Assembly (NCBI GenBank): GCA_028278335.1
Contig: JANQEN010000032.1
Span: 1 to 64,000, forward strand
DNA from: Chitinivibrionales bacterium
GTDB taxonomy: Bacteria > Fibrobacterota > Chitinivibrionia > Chitinivibrionales > JANQEN01
Length of the DNA: 64,000 nucleotides
Direction: 5' to 3'
Position 1 is the stretch's first letter. Each line of letters opens with the position of its first letter. A model generated the notes under the pieces. The model was given only the letters and a program-made list of their open reading frames with translations, did no database searches and had not been told where the DNA came from. The translations under genes and the position numbers were made by a program. Shown here one piece after another: positions 37,703 to 46,964 of this stretch.

Positions 37703-38587
37703 ATGGACACGGAAGCACAAATGGTATTTCTAACACTGGCCAAAAATTTACATTTTGCCAAAACTGCACAGGAATGTTTTATGACTCCCTCAACCTTGAG
37801 CAGGACCATACAGCGCATGGAAGATGAGATTGGCCATCCGCTTTTTGAACGAGATAATCGCTCAGTTCGATTAACCTCTGTTGGTGAGACCTTTAAAGAG
37901 TATTCTGAAAAATCCTGTGCTGAGTGGGAGCTCTTTCTTCATAATGTATCTAAGCAATTCCAAAATCTAACCGGCACACTGCGAATATATTGTTCAGTGA
38001 CCGCAAGTTATACCATCCTTGATAGAGTACTTTCTCTTTTTAAAAAGAAGTATCCCCAAGTATCAATTAAGCTGACCACCGGCCATGTCGAAACACCACT
38101 CAAACTTTTGCAAAAGGGAACTGTAGATATTTCAATTGCAATCAAACCAGAACGTCCCCTTAAAAATCTTGTGATGCGTTCGATCACCGTAAGTCCTCTT
38201 CGCTTTATTGCACCAAAGAAACCCCTTTTTGATGCAGACCTAATAACTTCCAAGAAAATCCAATGGGACCAGGTGCCCTTTATCATCCATAAACAGGGTG
38301 AAGCGAGGAAACGGCTAGTTGGCTGGCTTCGCCAAAAACGAATCAAGCCAACGATCTATTCTGAAGTGGCAGGAAATGAAAGTGCATTTGCTCTTTGTAG
38401 TATGGGGTTTGGGATTGGTCTTTTTTCGGACCTTTTTCTGCAAAATAATCGACAGAAAAATAAAGTGCGGACCCTTGCGGTAAAGCCGGAAATCCAACCC
38501 TATACCATTGTCATGTGCACAAGTAAAGGAGGTTCTCGCACACCATTGGTACAGGCCTTTTGGAAAGAGACCGATATTACCTGGTAA
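37703..38587 (+). CDS. LysR-family transcriptional regulator, IlvY-like
   Basis: A 294-residue LysR regulator. The N-terminal helix-turn-helix reads FAKTAQECFMTPSTLSRTIQ followed by PLFERDNRSVRLT. The effector domain phrase LTGTLRIYCSVTASY closely resembles the corresponding part of enterobacterial IlvY (activator of ilvC), and the C-terminal half follows the same plan (PFIIHKQGEARKRLVGW, GFGIGLFSD, AFWK). Despite that resemblance its divergent neighbour is lysA, so control of lysA, with lysine or diaminopimelate as effector, is plausible here. It probably autoregulates through the palindromes at 37632-37682. Specificity cannot be settled from sequence. Confidence 0.88.
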   Translation: MDTEAQMVFLTLAKNLHFAKTAQECFMTPSTLSRTIQRMEDEIGHPLFERDNRSVRLTSVGETFKEYSEKSCAEWELFLHNVSKQFQNLTGTLRIYCSVTASYTILDRVLSLFKKKYPQVSIKLTTGHVETPLKLLQKGTVDISIAIKPERPLKNLVMRSITVSPLRFIAPKKPLFDADLITSKKIQWDQVPFIIHKQGEARKRLVGWLRQKRIKPTIYSEVAGNESAFALCSMGFGIGLFSDLFLQNNRQKNKVRTLAVKPEIQPYTIVMCTSKGGSRTPLVQAFWKETDITW

Positions 38588-40999
38588 TCAATCCTTTGAT
38601 TTAATTACCTTTTGTAAAATTGCATGCAGCTCCTTTATATCGTAGGGTTTTGCCACAACTCCACGAAAGCCATGCTTTTTATAATCGGCCATGACCGGAT
38701 CATTCGAGTAACCACTGGAAACAATGGCCCGCACACCAGGATCATATTCAAGTAGTCGCTGAATAGCCTCGGCGCCACCCATAGCTCCGGGAATAGTCAA
38801 GTCCATAATTAGCACATTGTAGGGTTTACCCGATTCTTTTGCCTGTTTGTAGAGCTCGATTGCTTCCAATCCATTCTTAGCAAAACTTACGGTATAGCCA
38901 ATACTTTTAAGAACCTGTCCTGCAGCAATCCGGACAACCTCTTCATCATCCATTACCAAGACCTTACCAGAGCCAGCGATGATCTCGTCCTCTTCCTTTT
39001 TTACCCCATTTAGTTTTTTCATTGATGCCGGCAAATAGATATGAAAGGTGGTTCCCACCCCTTCTCGAGACTTCACCAACATCAAACCATTGTGTTTCTT
39101 AATAATGGAATAACAGATGGTAAGTCCCAGCCCACTGCCATTTTCCTTTGTTGTAAAGTAGGGGTCATAAATGCGATCAAGATGTTCCTGTAAAATACCC
39201 ACACCCTCATCACGAAAGGAGATACGTACATATTTACCGGCCCGTAAAGGAAGATAGGTTGTTGTAGCCTCCGATGTTAGATCAGAGATGGTTAAGTTTT
39301 CACCACCTACTGTTATGGTCCCACCGTTGGGCATCGCCTGTACTGCATTGATAATGAGGTTGTTAATCACCTGATCAATTTGGCCCCGATCTATTTCCAA
39401 GGGCCAGAGGTCTTTGGGCAGTTGTAGGTCGCAATCGACGTTGGAGCCACTCAGGGAGAATCCTACAGCATCCTCAATTACCTCACGAATCGATTGACTC
39501 TCCTTGATCGGTGCACCACCTTTAGCAAAAGTCAAGAGTTGGTTGGTTAGCCGGCTGGCGCGAAAAGCGGCCTTCTCAGCTTCGGTAATCGAAACAAAGG
39601 TTTCACTATTTTTATCGAGGTCCATTTTTGCTTTAAAGAGGTTACTGGTAATTCCTGTAAGGATATTGTTAAAATCATGAGCAATACCACCGGCAAGCAT
39701 TCCTATAGATTCAAGCTTCCGTGATTTAAAAAGCTCCCGTTCAAGTTTCTGTTTTTCCGTAACATCCCGAATAATTATAACAACACCAATGATAGAATGC
39801 CCATTGTCGCGGATTGGTGCACAGCTCCGATTGATCACCCGCTCTGTTCCATCTTTGGCAATGAGTTTGAGGTCATCGAACATTTCAACAACCTCACCCT
39901 TTTTAATGACATCATTGATAAGATTAGTGCAGTCTACCGGATTATTTTTCATTTTTAGGTTGAGCACTTTGTCCAACTTCTTTCCAACAGCATCACGATA
40001 GTACCAGCCAGTCAGTTCCTCCGCCACTTCATTGATCAATAAAATATTGCCCTCTCGATCAACGGTTATAACACCCTCGGCAATCGAGCGAAGCGTGACA
40101 GAGAGTCGTTCCTTTTCTGCTGCTAAGGCCTCCTCAATCTTTTGCCGCTGACTAATATCTCTGACAATGGCCATGATTGACGTTGGTTTTCCTGCCTCAT
40201 CTTTCACCAGCGAGACACTTAGTTCTCCAAGAAAAGTTGAGCCATCTTTGCGCAATAGTCGATACTGTTCATTACGCAAGGAACCCGACTCTAAAGCGAC
40301 TTTAGAGTTCTCCAGAGCCCGCTCTCGGTCCTCCAATACAATCAAATCAAAGGAACTCATACCAATCATCTCTTCTCTACTGTCGAAGCCATGCATGCGC
40401 GCAGCTCCCTCATTAGCCATAAGAAAATGCCCCTGTAAGTCAGTCATTGTAATAGAATCAGGTGAAGTCTCTACCAAGGTACGGTAGAGCTTTTCGCTCT
40501 CCTTCAATGCCCGCTCCACCTTTTTTCTGTCGCTGATATTTCGACCGATAGCCAGTAAAGCAATAGGGTTTTCCTCTTTATCACGGATGACTGTACAATT
40601 AACTTTAATAGGGAAGGTATTACCTTCAAAGTCTTTCATCATGTACTCTACATCACGCTCGCCGCTATTTTCAAGGATGTTCTTCATGTTCTTCATGAGC
40701 TTTTCCTTATCCGGCGGATCAATAAAGTCAAAGGCACTCTTTCCAATAAGATCCTCTTTGCGAGATCCTCCATGCATTTTTACAGCCCCCTCATTTACCA
40801 TGAGAATGGTTCCCTGAAGGTCCGAAAGGGTTATGGCATGGAGTGATGTTTCAATAATCGAATAAAAGAGATCTTTGTTTGTGTAGAATTCTTCAATCAT
40901 GCTTTCTCTCTGGGTTTCTTGATCAAAGGCAATAGTATCCAAAATTGGCAATGAACTGTTTTGAGTGTGCGATTTAGACAAATTGGGTTCTTTATCCAT
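38588..40999 (-). CDS. Multi-PAS hybrid sensor histidine kinase with receiver domain
   Basis: The start at 40999 (MDKEPNLSK) is chosen because AGGAG lies eight bases upstream; a farther ATG at 41056 lacks support. The 803-residue protein has three PAS domains with PAC tails (about residues 40-165, 170-290 and 300-420), a HisKA box LESIGMLAGGIAHDFNNIL, an HATPase_c domain (INNLIINAVQAMPNGG, DEGVGI, NGSGLGLTICYSI), and a C-terminal receiver with VLVMDDEEVVR, phospho-acceptor LIMDLTIPG and the lysine in VVAKPYD. No transmembrane segment is seen, so it senses cytoplasmic signals. No partner response regulator with an output domain is adjacent. A CCCGAT/ATCGGG inverted repeat sits just upstream. 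Confidence 0.92.
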   Translation of the reverse strand: MDKEPNLSKSHTQNSSLPILDTIAFDQETQRESMIEEFYTNKDLFYSIIETSLHAITLSDLQGTILMVNEGAVKMHGGSRKEDLIGKSAFDFIDPPDKEKLMKNMKNILENSGERDVEYMMKDFEGNTFPIKVNCTVIRDKEENPIALLAIGRNISDRKKVERALKESEKLYRTLVETSPDSITMTDLQGHFLMANEGAARMHGFDSREEMIGMSSFDLIVLEDRERALENSKVALESGSLRNEQYRLLRKDGSTFLGELSVSLVKDEAGKPTSIMAIVRDISQRQKIEEALAAEKERLSVTLRSIAEGVITVDREGNILLINEVAEELTGWYYRDAVGKKLDKVLNLKMKNNPVDCTNLINDVIKKGEVVEMFDDLKLIAKDGTERVINRSCAPIRDNGHSIIGVVIIIRDVTEKQKLERELFKSRKLESIGMLAGGIAHDFNNILTGITSNLFKAKMDLDKNSETFVSITEAEKAAFRASRLTNQLLTFAKGGAPIKESQSIREVIEDAVGFSLSGSNVDCDLQLPKDLWPLEIDRGQIDQVINNLIINAVQAMPNGGTITVGGENLTISDLTSEATTTYLPLRAGKYVRISFRDEGVGILQEHLDRIYDPYFTTKENGSGLGLTICYSIIKKHNGLMLVKSREGVGTTFHIYLPASMKKLNGVKKEEDEIIAGSGKVLVMDDEEVVRIAAGQVLKSIGYTVSFAKNGLEAIELYKQAKESGKPYNVLIMDLTIPGAMGGAEAIQRLLEYDPGVRAIVSSGYSNDPVMADYKKHGFRGVVAKPYDIKELHAILQKVIKSKD

Positions 41000-41032
41000 A
41001 ATATTTCTCCTGGATAAAAATGAGAGTGTTCT

Positions 41033-41051
41033 CCCGATTTGATATATCGGG
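41033..41051. promoter_or_regulatory. Inverted repeat upstream of hybrid kinase
   Basis: CCCGAT (41033-41038) and ATCGGG (41046-41051) flank a TTGATAT centre, 34 bases before the kinase start codon. It may be an operator or an mRNA leader hairpin; the same GATATATC word recurs at 41470-41492. Confidence 0.35.
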
Positions 41052-41209
41052 CTCATACTTGATTATAAATTATTACATGGTGCTACGCAATGTTAAAAAA
41101 TTTGGTAAACTTTAAGAAACCCTTCCAAGGAAAAGAAATTACGCAAAAATAGAAAATACAGTTATTAATTAACTTCCATATCATAGAAAGAACTCTAAAA
41201 TCAGTATTT

Positions 41210-41418
41210 AACCCAGATTATGCAATTGGAAGTAGCGCAGAAGCACACCACGACTTTGACCGGATGTACGCTTGGGAAGTAGCCTGTAATCCTATGCCCA
41301 TTAAGACTTTCAGGCTTTTCGGGCATATCACCATGTAGATATGCCCTTCAAAACCTTCAAGCCTTACTAAATCATAGTCTTGCACTTCTGCATCTACTCC
41401 TACTACATAGTCTGGGTT
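41210..41418 (-). repeat. Inverted-repeat element, copy 3 with 41-base insertion
   Basis: Same orientation as copy 2, with ends AACCCAGA and TCTGGGTT. It matches copies 1 and 2 through AGCGCAGAAGCACA and AATCCTATGCCC but carries about 41 extra bases between them (near 41246-41290). It lies in the roughly 650-base gap between the hybrid kinase and the TonB-dependent receptor; apart from the motifs listed, the rest of the gap shows nothing further. Confidence 0.82.
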
Positions 41419-41469
41419 AAAACTTAAGCTTCCTTCTTTTCAATTAACTTTCCCAGGTAGATATCTTTT

Positions 41470-41492
41470 TGATATATCCGACTGATATATCC
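41470..41492 (+). promoter_or_regulatory. Direct repeats upstream of TonB-dependent receptor
   Basis: TGATATATCC occurs twice (41470-41479 and 41483-41492), 13 bases apart start to start, with a related TGATATATAG at 41551. They lie 110 to 190 bases before the receptor start and could be regulator sites; no regulator is identified. Confidence 0.35.
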
Positions 41493-41656
41493 ATCTATTG
41501 TTGAGTTAATAATCCTACCGACCACCTATTATGATTCCATCATAACAGACTGATATATAGCCAGTTAAAAACCTTCGAACACTCTGGCATATTATTCGCA
41601 AAGAGATGGTGCAACTTTACAACGATATCACATTTAAATCTATTAAAGGAGTAATT

Positions 41657-44029
41657 ATGCTCAATAAACACAGACGACCCAAGGAGGTACATCCTATTGC
41701 GCCACAGTGTATTCTCATTGTGCTTATGGCGTTCACCCTCTTTGCAAAGGAGAAGAAAGAGATCTTTGGATCGATCACCGGCAAAGTAATCGACAGAAAA
41801 ACTGAACTTGCCGTACACAACGCCACGGTTTCCCTCTTTGAATCAACAACGAGAGCTGAAACAGATTCCGTAGGCTTTTTTATTTTTGAGCAAATCCCTG
41901 TTGGTCTTGTTGATTTTACTGTGTCTGCTGATGGCTATGATAATAGACTTATCCATAGTATTACTATAAAATCGGGTGTAAATAAGCCAATTCTCGTAGA
42001 GCTCTCTGCAAATCAAGTTGATGCATTGGAAAAGATGATTATTGCTTCCTCACGGGTAATGGAAAAACGGGCAGAACAGTCTACATCGGTCATCAAACTC
42101 TCCCGTGATGAAGTGATTAACTCTCCTGGTTCAATCTTTGATGTAAATCGTGTATTGCAAACCTTTGCTTCCACCGTTGGTACCAGTGATGACATGTTTA
42201 ATGAATTTTACGTACGTGGTGGCAATGGCAATGAAAACATATTCCTTATTGATGATATTGAGGTAAACAACTTAAGTCACTGGGGACCGGAATATGGCTC
42301 TGGTGGTGCTATATCCACTCTACATCAAGATTTTATCCGTGATATAGATTTTTATGCCGGTGGTTTTCCAGCACAATACCCGCCCCGTCTTTCTTCAATA
42401 AGCGATATCCACTTTCGTGAAGGATCTAAAACTGATTGGAAGGCACAGGTTGATATGAACATGGCCGGCATTGGTGGTATGCTGGAGGGGCCAATTATCA
42501 AAGAACGTATGTCAATAATGGCAAATGCCAGACTCAGTGCCTTGGATATTATGGAGACCTTTTTGGATTTAGAGGGTGTGCCTCAATATAAAAATGCCCA
42601 AGCAAAAATTGTCTTTGATATCAATCAGAATCACAAATTGATCGGAAACATATTAGGAGGCACTGAGAATATTACTCTCAAGGGTGATGATCCAGATGAG
42701 GGTAATTGGGGATGGGACGAAAAGGGGTCCCGTGCAATTGGAGGCATTCAATGGCGAGCCCACAGTGATAATGCAAAAAACAAACTTCTCTTTTCTGGCA
42801 TTTATCATCGTTATGATGGTGAAGGTACCCAGGATGATTCAATTGTCACTGAAAACATGCTCTTTTTACGAGAGCGGTTTCAGCTTAAAGATAATCTTAA
42901 TCTTTTTCTTCGCGAGCAGGACATTCTTCATCTTGGAGCAAGTCTTGACTTTGAGAAATTCTTTGATCGCTATACCAGCCAGGATTATTTTGTGTATGCA
43001 GATCTTCATCATGATTCTACGTATTACTATTATAAAGGTGAACCAGACTCAACCCTTGACAGAAAAAACCTTCGCCATTTTAAAGCACAGCATGATGACA
43101 CCTCTATGATAAATTTTCGAATAAGCGGCTATGCAGGTTACTCACTCTTTTTAGGTAAGCTAAAGATAAATTTGGGATTACGTAACGATTATTTTACTTT
43201 GCCAGAGAAAATGGGACTTTCACCTCGTCTAGCCCTTACCTACGATTTAGGCAATGCTGGCATCTTCTCGGTGAGTAGCGGACTCTATCACCAATACCCT
43301 TCCTATGTAAACCAACTTCACTTTACCGATAATATAACCTCCTATGATCTACAACGAAACGTTCAGGTTGTTGGTGGCTGGGAAAAACGCTTGAATGATT
43401 TTATTGTTGCCGGTGCCGAGGTGTATCACAAGTACTATGATCGCGAACCATTGTACACCTTTGACGAGGGTGAGCGGGTGATCAGCGAGACACCGGATAC
43501 CTATGGTATTAAAAAAGCCTATGGCTTTGAGCTATATCTGCATAAAAAACGGGTTGACCATTTTTACTATCAACTCTCCTACACCTTTTATGATGCTCGA
43601 CAGCAATATGCTGATGGAAAGTGGTACACTGCGGATAATACCATTCGCAATTGTGCCAATATCATTGCAGGAAGTAATGTAAATAAAAACCATGCGATTC
43701 TACTTCGCTTTGACCTTACAGAGGGCTTCCCCTATACGCCTGTTGATCTGGCCAGTTCTAATGCCAGTTTGCGAACTATCTATCGGACTGATGAGGGGTG
43801 GAATAACAAACGTCGTGATGTACGAGCAAAACTGTCAATTCGTTATAATTTAAAACTTTACTTTAAGAAAATGAACATAACCGCTTATGTAGAAGCTCAA
43901 AACATTCTCAACCAACGAGATGTGATTTACGAGTGGTATTCCCGCGGTGCCAAGTTTGGGAAGGGATCAATTGGGCAGAGTTTATCCCGAGGGATATTTC
44001 CTATCGGCGGTATGACAATCGATTTTTAA
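41657..44029 (+). CDS. TonB-dependent outer-membrane receptor
   Basis: The start at 41657 is set by AAAGGAG before it and by the signal peptide that follows; an ATG 51 bases upstream is not supported. The 790-residue protein has a carboxypeptidase-regulatory-like domain (GKVIDRKTELAVHNATVSLF, VDFTVSADGYDN), a plug domain (VINSPGSIFDVNRVLQTFAS, FYVRGGNGNENIFLIDDIEV) and a C-terminal barrel of alternating aromatic strands ending in a phenylalanine. These receptors import siderophores, vitamins or glycans using TonB energy. No TonB or ExbB genes and no SusD partner are adjacent, so the ligand is unknown. Confidence 0.88.
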   Translation: MLNKHRRPKEVHPIAPQCILIVLMAFTLFAKEKKEIFGSITGKVIDRKTELAVHNATVSLFESTTRAETDSVGFFIFEQIPVGLVDFTVSADGYDNRLIHSITIKSGVNKPILVELSANQVDALEKMIIASSRVMEKRAEQSTSVIKLSRDEVINSPGSIFDVNRVLQTFASTVGTSDDMFNEFYVRGGNGNENIFLIDDIEVNNLSHWGPEYGSGGAISTLHQDFIRDIDFYAGGFPAQYPPRLSSISDIHFREGSKTDWKAQVDMNMAGIGGMLEGPIIKERMSIMANARLSALDIMETFLDLEGVPQYKNAQAKIVFDINQNHKLIGNILGGTENITLKGDDPDEGNWGWDEKGSRAIGGIQWRAHSDNAKNKLLFSGIYHRYDGEGTQDDSIVTENMLFLRERFQLKDNLNLFLREQDILHLGASLDFEKFFDRYTSQDYFVYADLHHDSTYYYYKGEPDSTLDRKNLRHFKAQHDDTSMINFRISGYAGYSLFLGKLKINLGLRNDYFTLPEKMGLSPRLALTYDLGNAGIFSVSSGLYHQYPSYVNQLHFTDNITSYDLQRNVQVVGGWEKRLNDFIVAGAEVYHKYYDREPLYTFDEGERVISETPDTYGIKKAYGFELYLHKKRVDHFYYQLSYTFYDARQQYADGKWYTADNTIRNCANIIAGSNVNKNHAILLRFDLTEGFPYTPVDLASSNASLRTIYRTDEGWNNKRRDVRAKLSIRYNLKLYFKKMNITAYVEAQNILNQRDVIYEWYSRGAKFGKGSIGQSLSRGIFPIGGMTIDF

Positions 44030-44193
44030 AGTGTGGGAGGGTGATTCTTCCTTTCTATCTCTCTTAGTATGATTGATTGCCATTGGGCAATTTGAGGGCA
44101 TGAACAAGTATATTCTGAATTCAAGTTAATAAATCCTTTACAAATTCTATACGAATCTAGTACGCAAAAAAAAATGCATGGCATAAATGAGGT

Positions 44194-44323
44194 TGTGTCA
44201 TAATCACAAAAGGACGTCATTGCGAGGAGCGTAGCGACGTGGCAATCCCTTAAATTCGCTCAAAAATCGAGATTACCGCGCTCCGCTCGTAATGACATGA
44301 ACCAATTTAAGAGTTATGACACA
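44194..44323. repeat. MITE-like palindromic element with TGTGTCATAA ends
   Basis: TGTGTCATAA (44194-44203) is inverted as TTATGACACA (44314-44323). Inside, GTCATTGCGAGGAGCG is answered by CGCTCCGCTCGTAATGAC, the widespread intergenic palindrome built on CATTGCGAGGAGCG. It occupies most of the 356-base gap between the receptor gene and the convergent end of the injection-system cluster. Confidence 0.8.
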
Positions 44324-44385
44324 GCTTGTAAAGGACTATGCCACAAAGTAAACTATACAATTGAGCACTATTACTGACATCCAAT

Positions 44386-45189
44386 TTAGGATGTAGCAGA
44401 GTCCAGTGTGGTCTTTAATGCCTTAATAATATTGATTAGGCCACTGATAATAAGTATTATGGCCCAAATAATTGCCACAATTGATACGATGATGGCTGCA
44501 ATAGAATCAGTTATAGCAACCAGAAATGTTGGTGGAAAACTATGAAGAACATTTACAATGATCATGGTTACAAAGGAGGTTGCAATTATTAGAATGAGTC
44601 CAATATTGGCGATGAAAAACTCACTGGCGATAATGAGGCAAATGGCACAGGCCATTTTCAGACTAAAAAGGGTGTGGATTATAAGAGCTGCCTTAGATGT
44701 ATCAAAGAAGGCAAAGAGTATCATATAAATAATAGTGCCAAAGGGAATAGCCATTAAGAGACTAATCATAAGCACTAATGATACTATTGCCTTAAGAATT
44801 GTAATATAGGACAAAACAATCATTATAATTCCGGTGATTAAATAGATTATACCCTGTACTCTGCAGAGAGCATCTGCTGACATAATCAGGGGAAGAGACA
44901 ACAGCAGGATTGTTACAAATAGGAGAATATCAACAGAGAGCAGCGAGGATGCTGCAAGCCCAGGGAGATTCTCTTTGGGGGTATTAAGAAGTTTTTCTAA
45001 GTCCTTGAAACCTGAAACCTTTGGCTCCGAAGTCTTGCTCTTTTTACCACTTAAGGACGCAATGTTGTCTTTTAGTCCTGTAATCGAATCAGATAAAGCG
45101 GAAATGGAAGTACCTGTCTCAACGGAAATAATAATAAAAGCAAAAACTAAAGAAGCTACTAAAAAGGGGGTTCGCAGGGGTAGTGCCAT
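44386..45189 (-). CDS. Polytopic membrane protein at end of injection-system cluster
   Basis: A 267-residue protein with about eight hydrophobic segments, the first acting as an uncleaved or cleaved signal (LVASLVFAFIIISV), followed by a soluble loop rich in Ser/Lys at residues 30-75. I recognise no domain. It starts five bases after the lipoprotein-like gene and is the last gene of the minus-strand cluster. It could help tether or insert the injection apparatus, or be an immunity-type protein; both are inference from position. Confidence 0.6.
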   Translation of the reverse strand: MALPLRTPFLVASLVFAFIIISVETGTSISALSDSITGLKDNIASLSGKKSKTSEPKVSGFKDLEKLLNTPKENLPGLAASSLLSVDILLFVTILLLSLPLIMSADALCRVQGIIYLITGIIMIVLSYITILKAIVSLVLMISLLMAIPFGTIIYMILFAFFDTSKAALIIHTLFSLKMACAICLIIASEFFIANIGLILIIATSFVTMIIVNVLHSFPPTFLVAITDSIAAIIVSIVAIIWAIILIISGLINIIKALKTTLDSATS

Positions 45190-45194
45190 GGCAA

Positions 45195-45914
45195 TTAATT
45201 TGACTCTTTAAAGGTTATTTTTTGTGGTAGAAGAAAGTCAGCATGCACCAGAGACACAAGATTACGGATCTTCTCTGCTTCTTTCTGATTATCAACCCAC
45301 GACAGGAAGGGACGAGGTCTCTTTTTTGCACCTTCAACTCGAGCCATAAGAGTGTCAATAATATACGGTCCTTCTTTACTTATACCATTATTAGAATCAA
45401 GTGAATGATCGAACTGGATGACAATTTCAGCTTGCTTTTTAGTAATAGTCGATTGTAAAACTGACAATGAGGGCTTTAAATATTTATGTTCAATAATTGT
45501 AGAGTCAAAAGACCAATTTAGCTTTTTAAGGGTGACCATATTTTTTGAAAGATAATCTAATGCATCGGGAAGTTTCATGCCTGTGCAGGAAAGGCTACCT
45601 TTGTCATCAATAGAAGCTTTCTTTGTGATAAACGAGGGGAGTCCACTTTTAATAACCCGAGGTAGCTCCTCCTTAAGTTTTTGAAACTTGTTTCCCTCCA
45701 TACCAAAGAGGCTTCCAAAGAGTCGTAGGATAAAGGGTTTTTCCATCTCCTTTTTCATATCTGCCCGAGCCTCTTGAACCAGTTTATTAACCTGCTTCAT
45801 GGCCCGATTCATGTTGCCATCATCACACCGCATTCCAGGACCGCAGCTGAGGATATATACTATAATCAAGAGGCCGAATATAATTACAACCTTCTTCTTT
45901 TTTTTCTTATCCAC
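45195..45914 (-). CDS. Lipoprotein-like protein of injection-system cluster
   Basis: The frame begins with GTG at 45914. The first residues are seven lysines and a hydrophobic segment ending IVYILSCGPG, which could be a lipobox or a membrane anchor, so the remaining 215 residues are probably periplasmic. A helical stretch (residues 35-85) is followed by mixed alpha/beta sequence with no family I recognise. It lies between the PAAR-like gene and the polytopic membrane protein and is likely co-transcribed with the latter. Confidence 0.6.
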   Translation of the reverse strand: MDKKKKKKVVIIFGLLIIVYILSCGPGMRCDDGNMNRAMKQVNKLVQEARADMKKEMEKPFILRLFGSLFGMEGNKFQKLKEELPRVIKSGLPSFITKKASIDDKGSLSCTGMKLPDALDYLSKNMVTLKKLNWSFDSTIIEHKYLKPSLSVLQSTITKKQAEIVIQFDHSLDSNNGISKEGPYIIDTLMARVEGAKKRPRPFLSWVDNQKEAEKIRNLVSLVHADFLLPQKITFKESN

Positions 45915-45990
45915 TCTCTAGACGACCTGTAAAAAAGGTACCAATTTCTTGTAAGAGGAGTTCAGATTATATGAATCTGATGTTTTCAAA

Positions 45991-46332
45991 CTAGGTATCA
46001 GTATCAACAAGGATTTGTCCACTGAAGGTTACGGAGTATTTTGTGACCATGGGTGGTGTGCCATCAGTACCGCCACTGATCGTATCCATACAGGCAGGTT
46101 TTCCATTTATAAATACCAGCTTTGATTTTCCCGCCTCCACAGTAAGGGTAAGTGTACAGGGCTTTATTGTTGGTCCCGCATTGGGGCAACCACCAATAGG
46201 TTTAAGCATGGGATCATTTCCCACAAGAATCGGCGCTCCATTAACTGTGACAAATTGCTGGGAGGGGATGTTCATGACGGTGCCAGTTTTATGATCACAA
46301 CTTAGAATTGCCGCAGCAGTAATAAATTTCAT
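45991..46332 (-). CDS. PAAR-like (DUF4280-type) spike-tip protein
   Basis: The start at 46332 follows AAGGAG at good spacing; an ATG at 46368 overlapping the previous stop is possible. The 113-residue protein resembles the DUF4280 PAAR-like family: an N-terminal CDHKTGT phrase, a VNGAPILVGND turn, IGGCPNAGPTIKPCT and a conserved set of cysteines (four in all) that may bind a metal at the tip. Such proteins cap the VgrG-like spike and sharpen it, and can carry effectors. Here it is encoded far from the spike gene and beside membrane proteins, and has no effector extension. Confidence 0.7.
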   Translation of the reverse strand: MKFITAAAILSCDHKTGTVMNIPSQQFVTVNGAPILVGNDPMLKPIGGCPNAGPTIKPCTLTLTVEAGKSKLVFINGKPACMDTISGGTDGTPPMVTKYSVTFSGQILVDTDT

Positions 46333-46364
46333 TCCAGTTCGTCTCCTTATCGGGTGCGGTTCTA

Positions 46365-46964
46365 TCAACTTTTTAGAATAGCAATGAGCTTTTCACCAAA
46401 GGTCTTGCTCTTCCAGTTTGAAAAATGGGACACATAAAAATTTACTGCCTGCTTGAATTCAACAGGATTTCGATTCGCTTCAAAAACATCAGAAAGATCA
46501 ATAAGCCGGTTGATTGAATCGAGGCTGGCAAATTTTGTGGTAAGTATTATTAGTGCGTTTGCCAGTATATCAAGCAAACCAGCGACAACTGCTACCCATC
46601 CCGCTGTTTTACAATCATTTACATCAAAGACAGCAAGAAAAAAGACCAAGGTACCCATAAGAAGATAGAGGATACCCCATCGAAAAAGTATCGTTGCGAT
46701 TTCTCGGTTTCTGTAAAGCTTGTAGATAACGCTTATATCACTGCTATAGGTCTGCAAAATATCATTAAAGGCTCTCTTCTTTTTCAACACTTTGCCTATG
46801 GAAGAAATAATATGAAGCAATCCATAGCAAAACATAAGTGCTCCGCCAGTAATAGCAAGCCCCTGAGATCCTTCAATTGCCGCCACTGCGGTTATAATCA
46901 TTAAGGATGATTCAAAGAGAAATCTAAATAGCAAGAGTATCTTTCCTAATATTGAAATGATCAT
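46365..46964 (-). CDS. Small polytopic membrane protein
   Basis: A 199-residue protein with four predicted membrane segments arranged as two hairpins (LFESSLMIITAVAAIEG, GGALMFCYGLLHIISSIG, ILYLLMGTLVFFLAVFDV, WVAVVAGLLDILANALIIL) and a basic cytoplasmic loop between the pairs. The C-terminal 55 residues are soluble and helical. Its ATG overlaps the stop of the discoidin-domain gene (ATGA). I recognise no family; proximity suggests it is a partner of that TM protein. Confidence 0.6.
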   Translation of the reverse strand: MIISILGKILLLFRFLFESSLMIITAVAAIEGSQGLAITGGALMFCYGLLHIISSIGKVLKKKRAFNDILQTYSSDISVIYKLYRNREIATILFRWGILYLLMGTLVFFLAVFDVNDCKTAGWVAVVAGLLDILANALIILTTKFASLDSINRLIDLSDVFEANRNPVEFKQAVNFYVSHFSNWKSKTFGEKLIAILKS

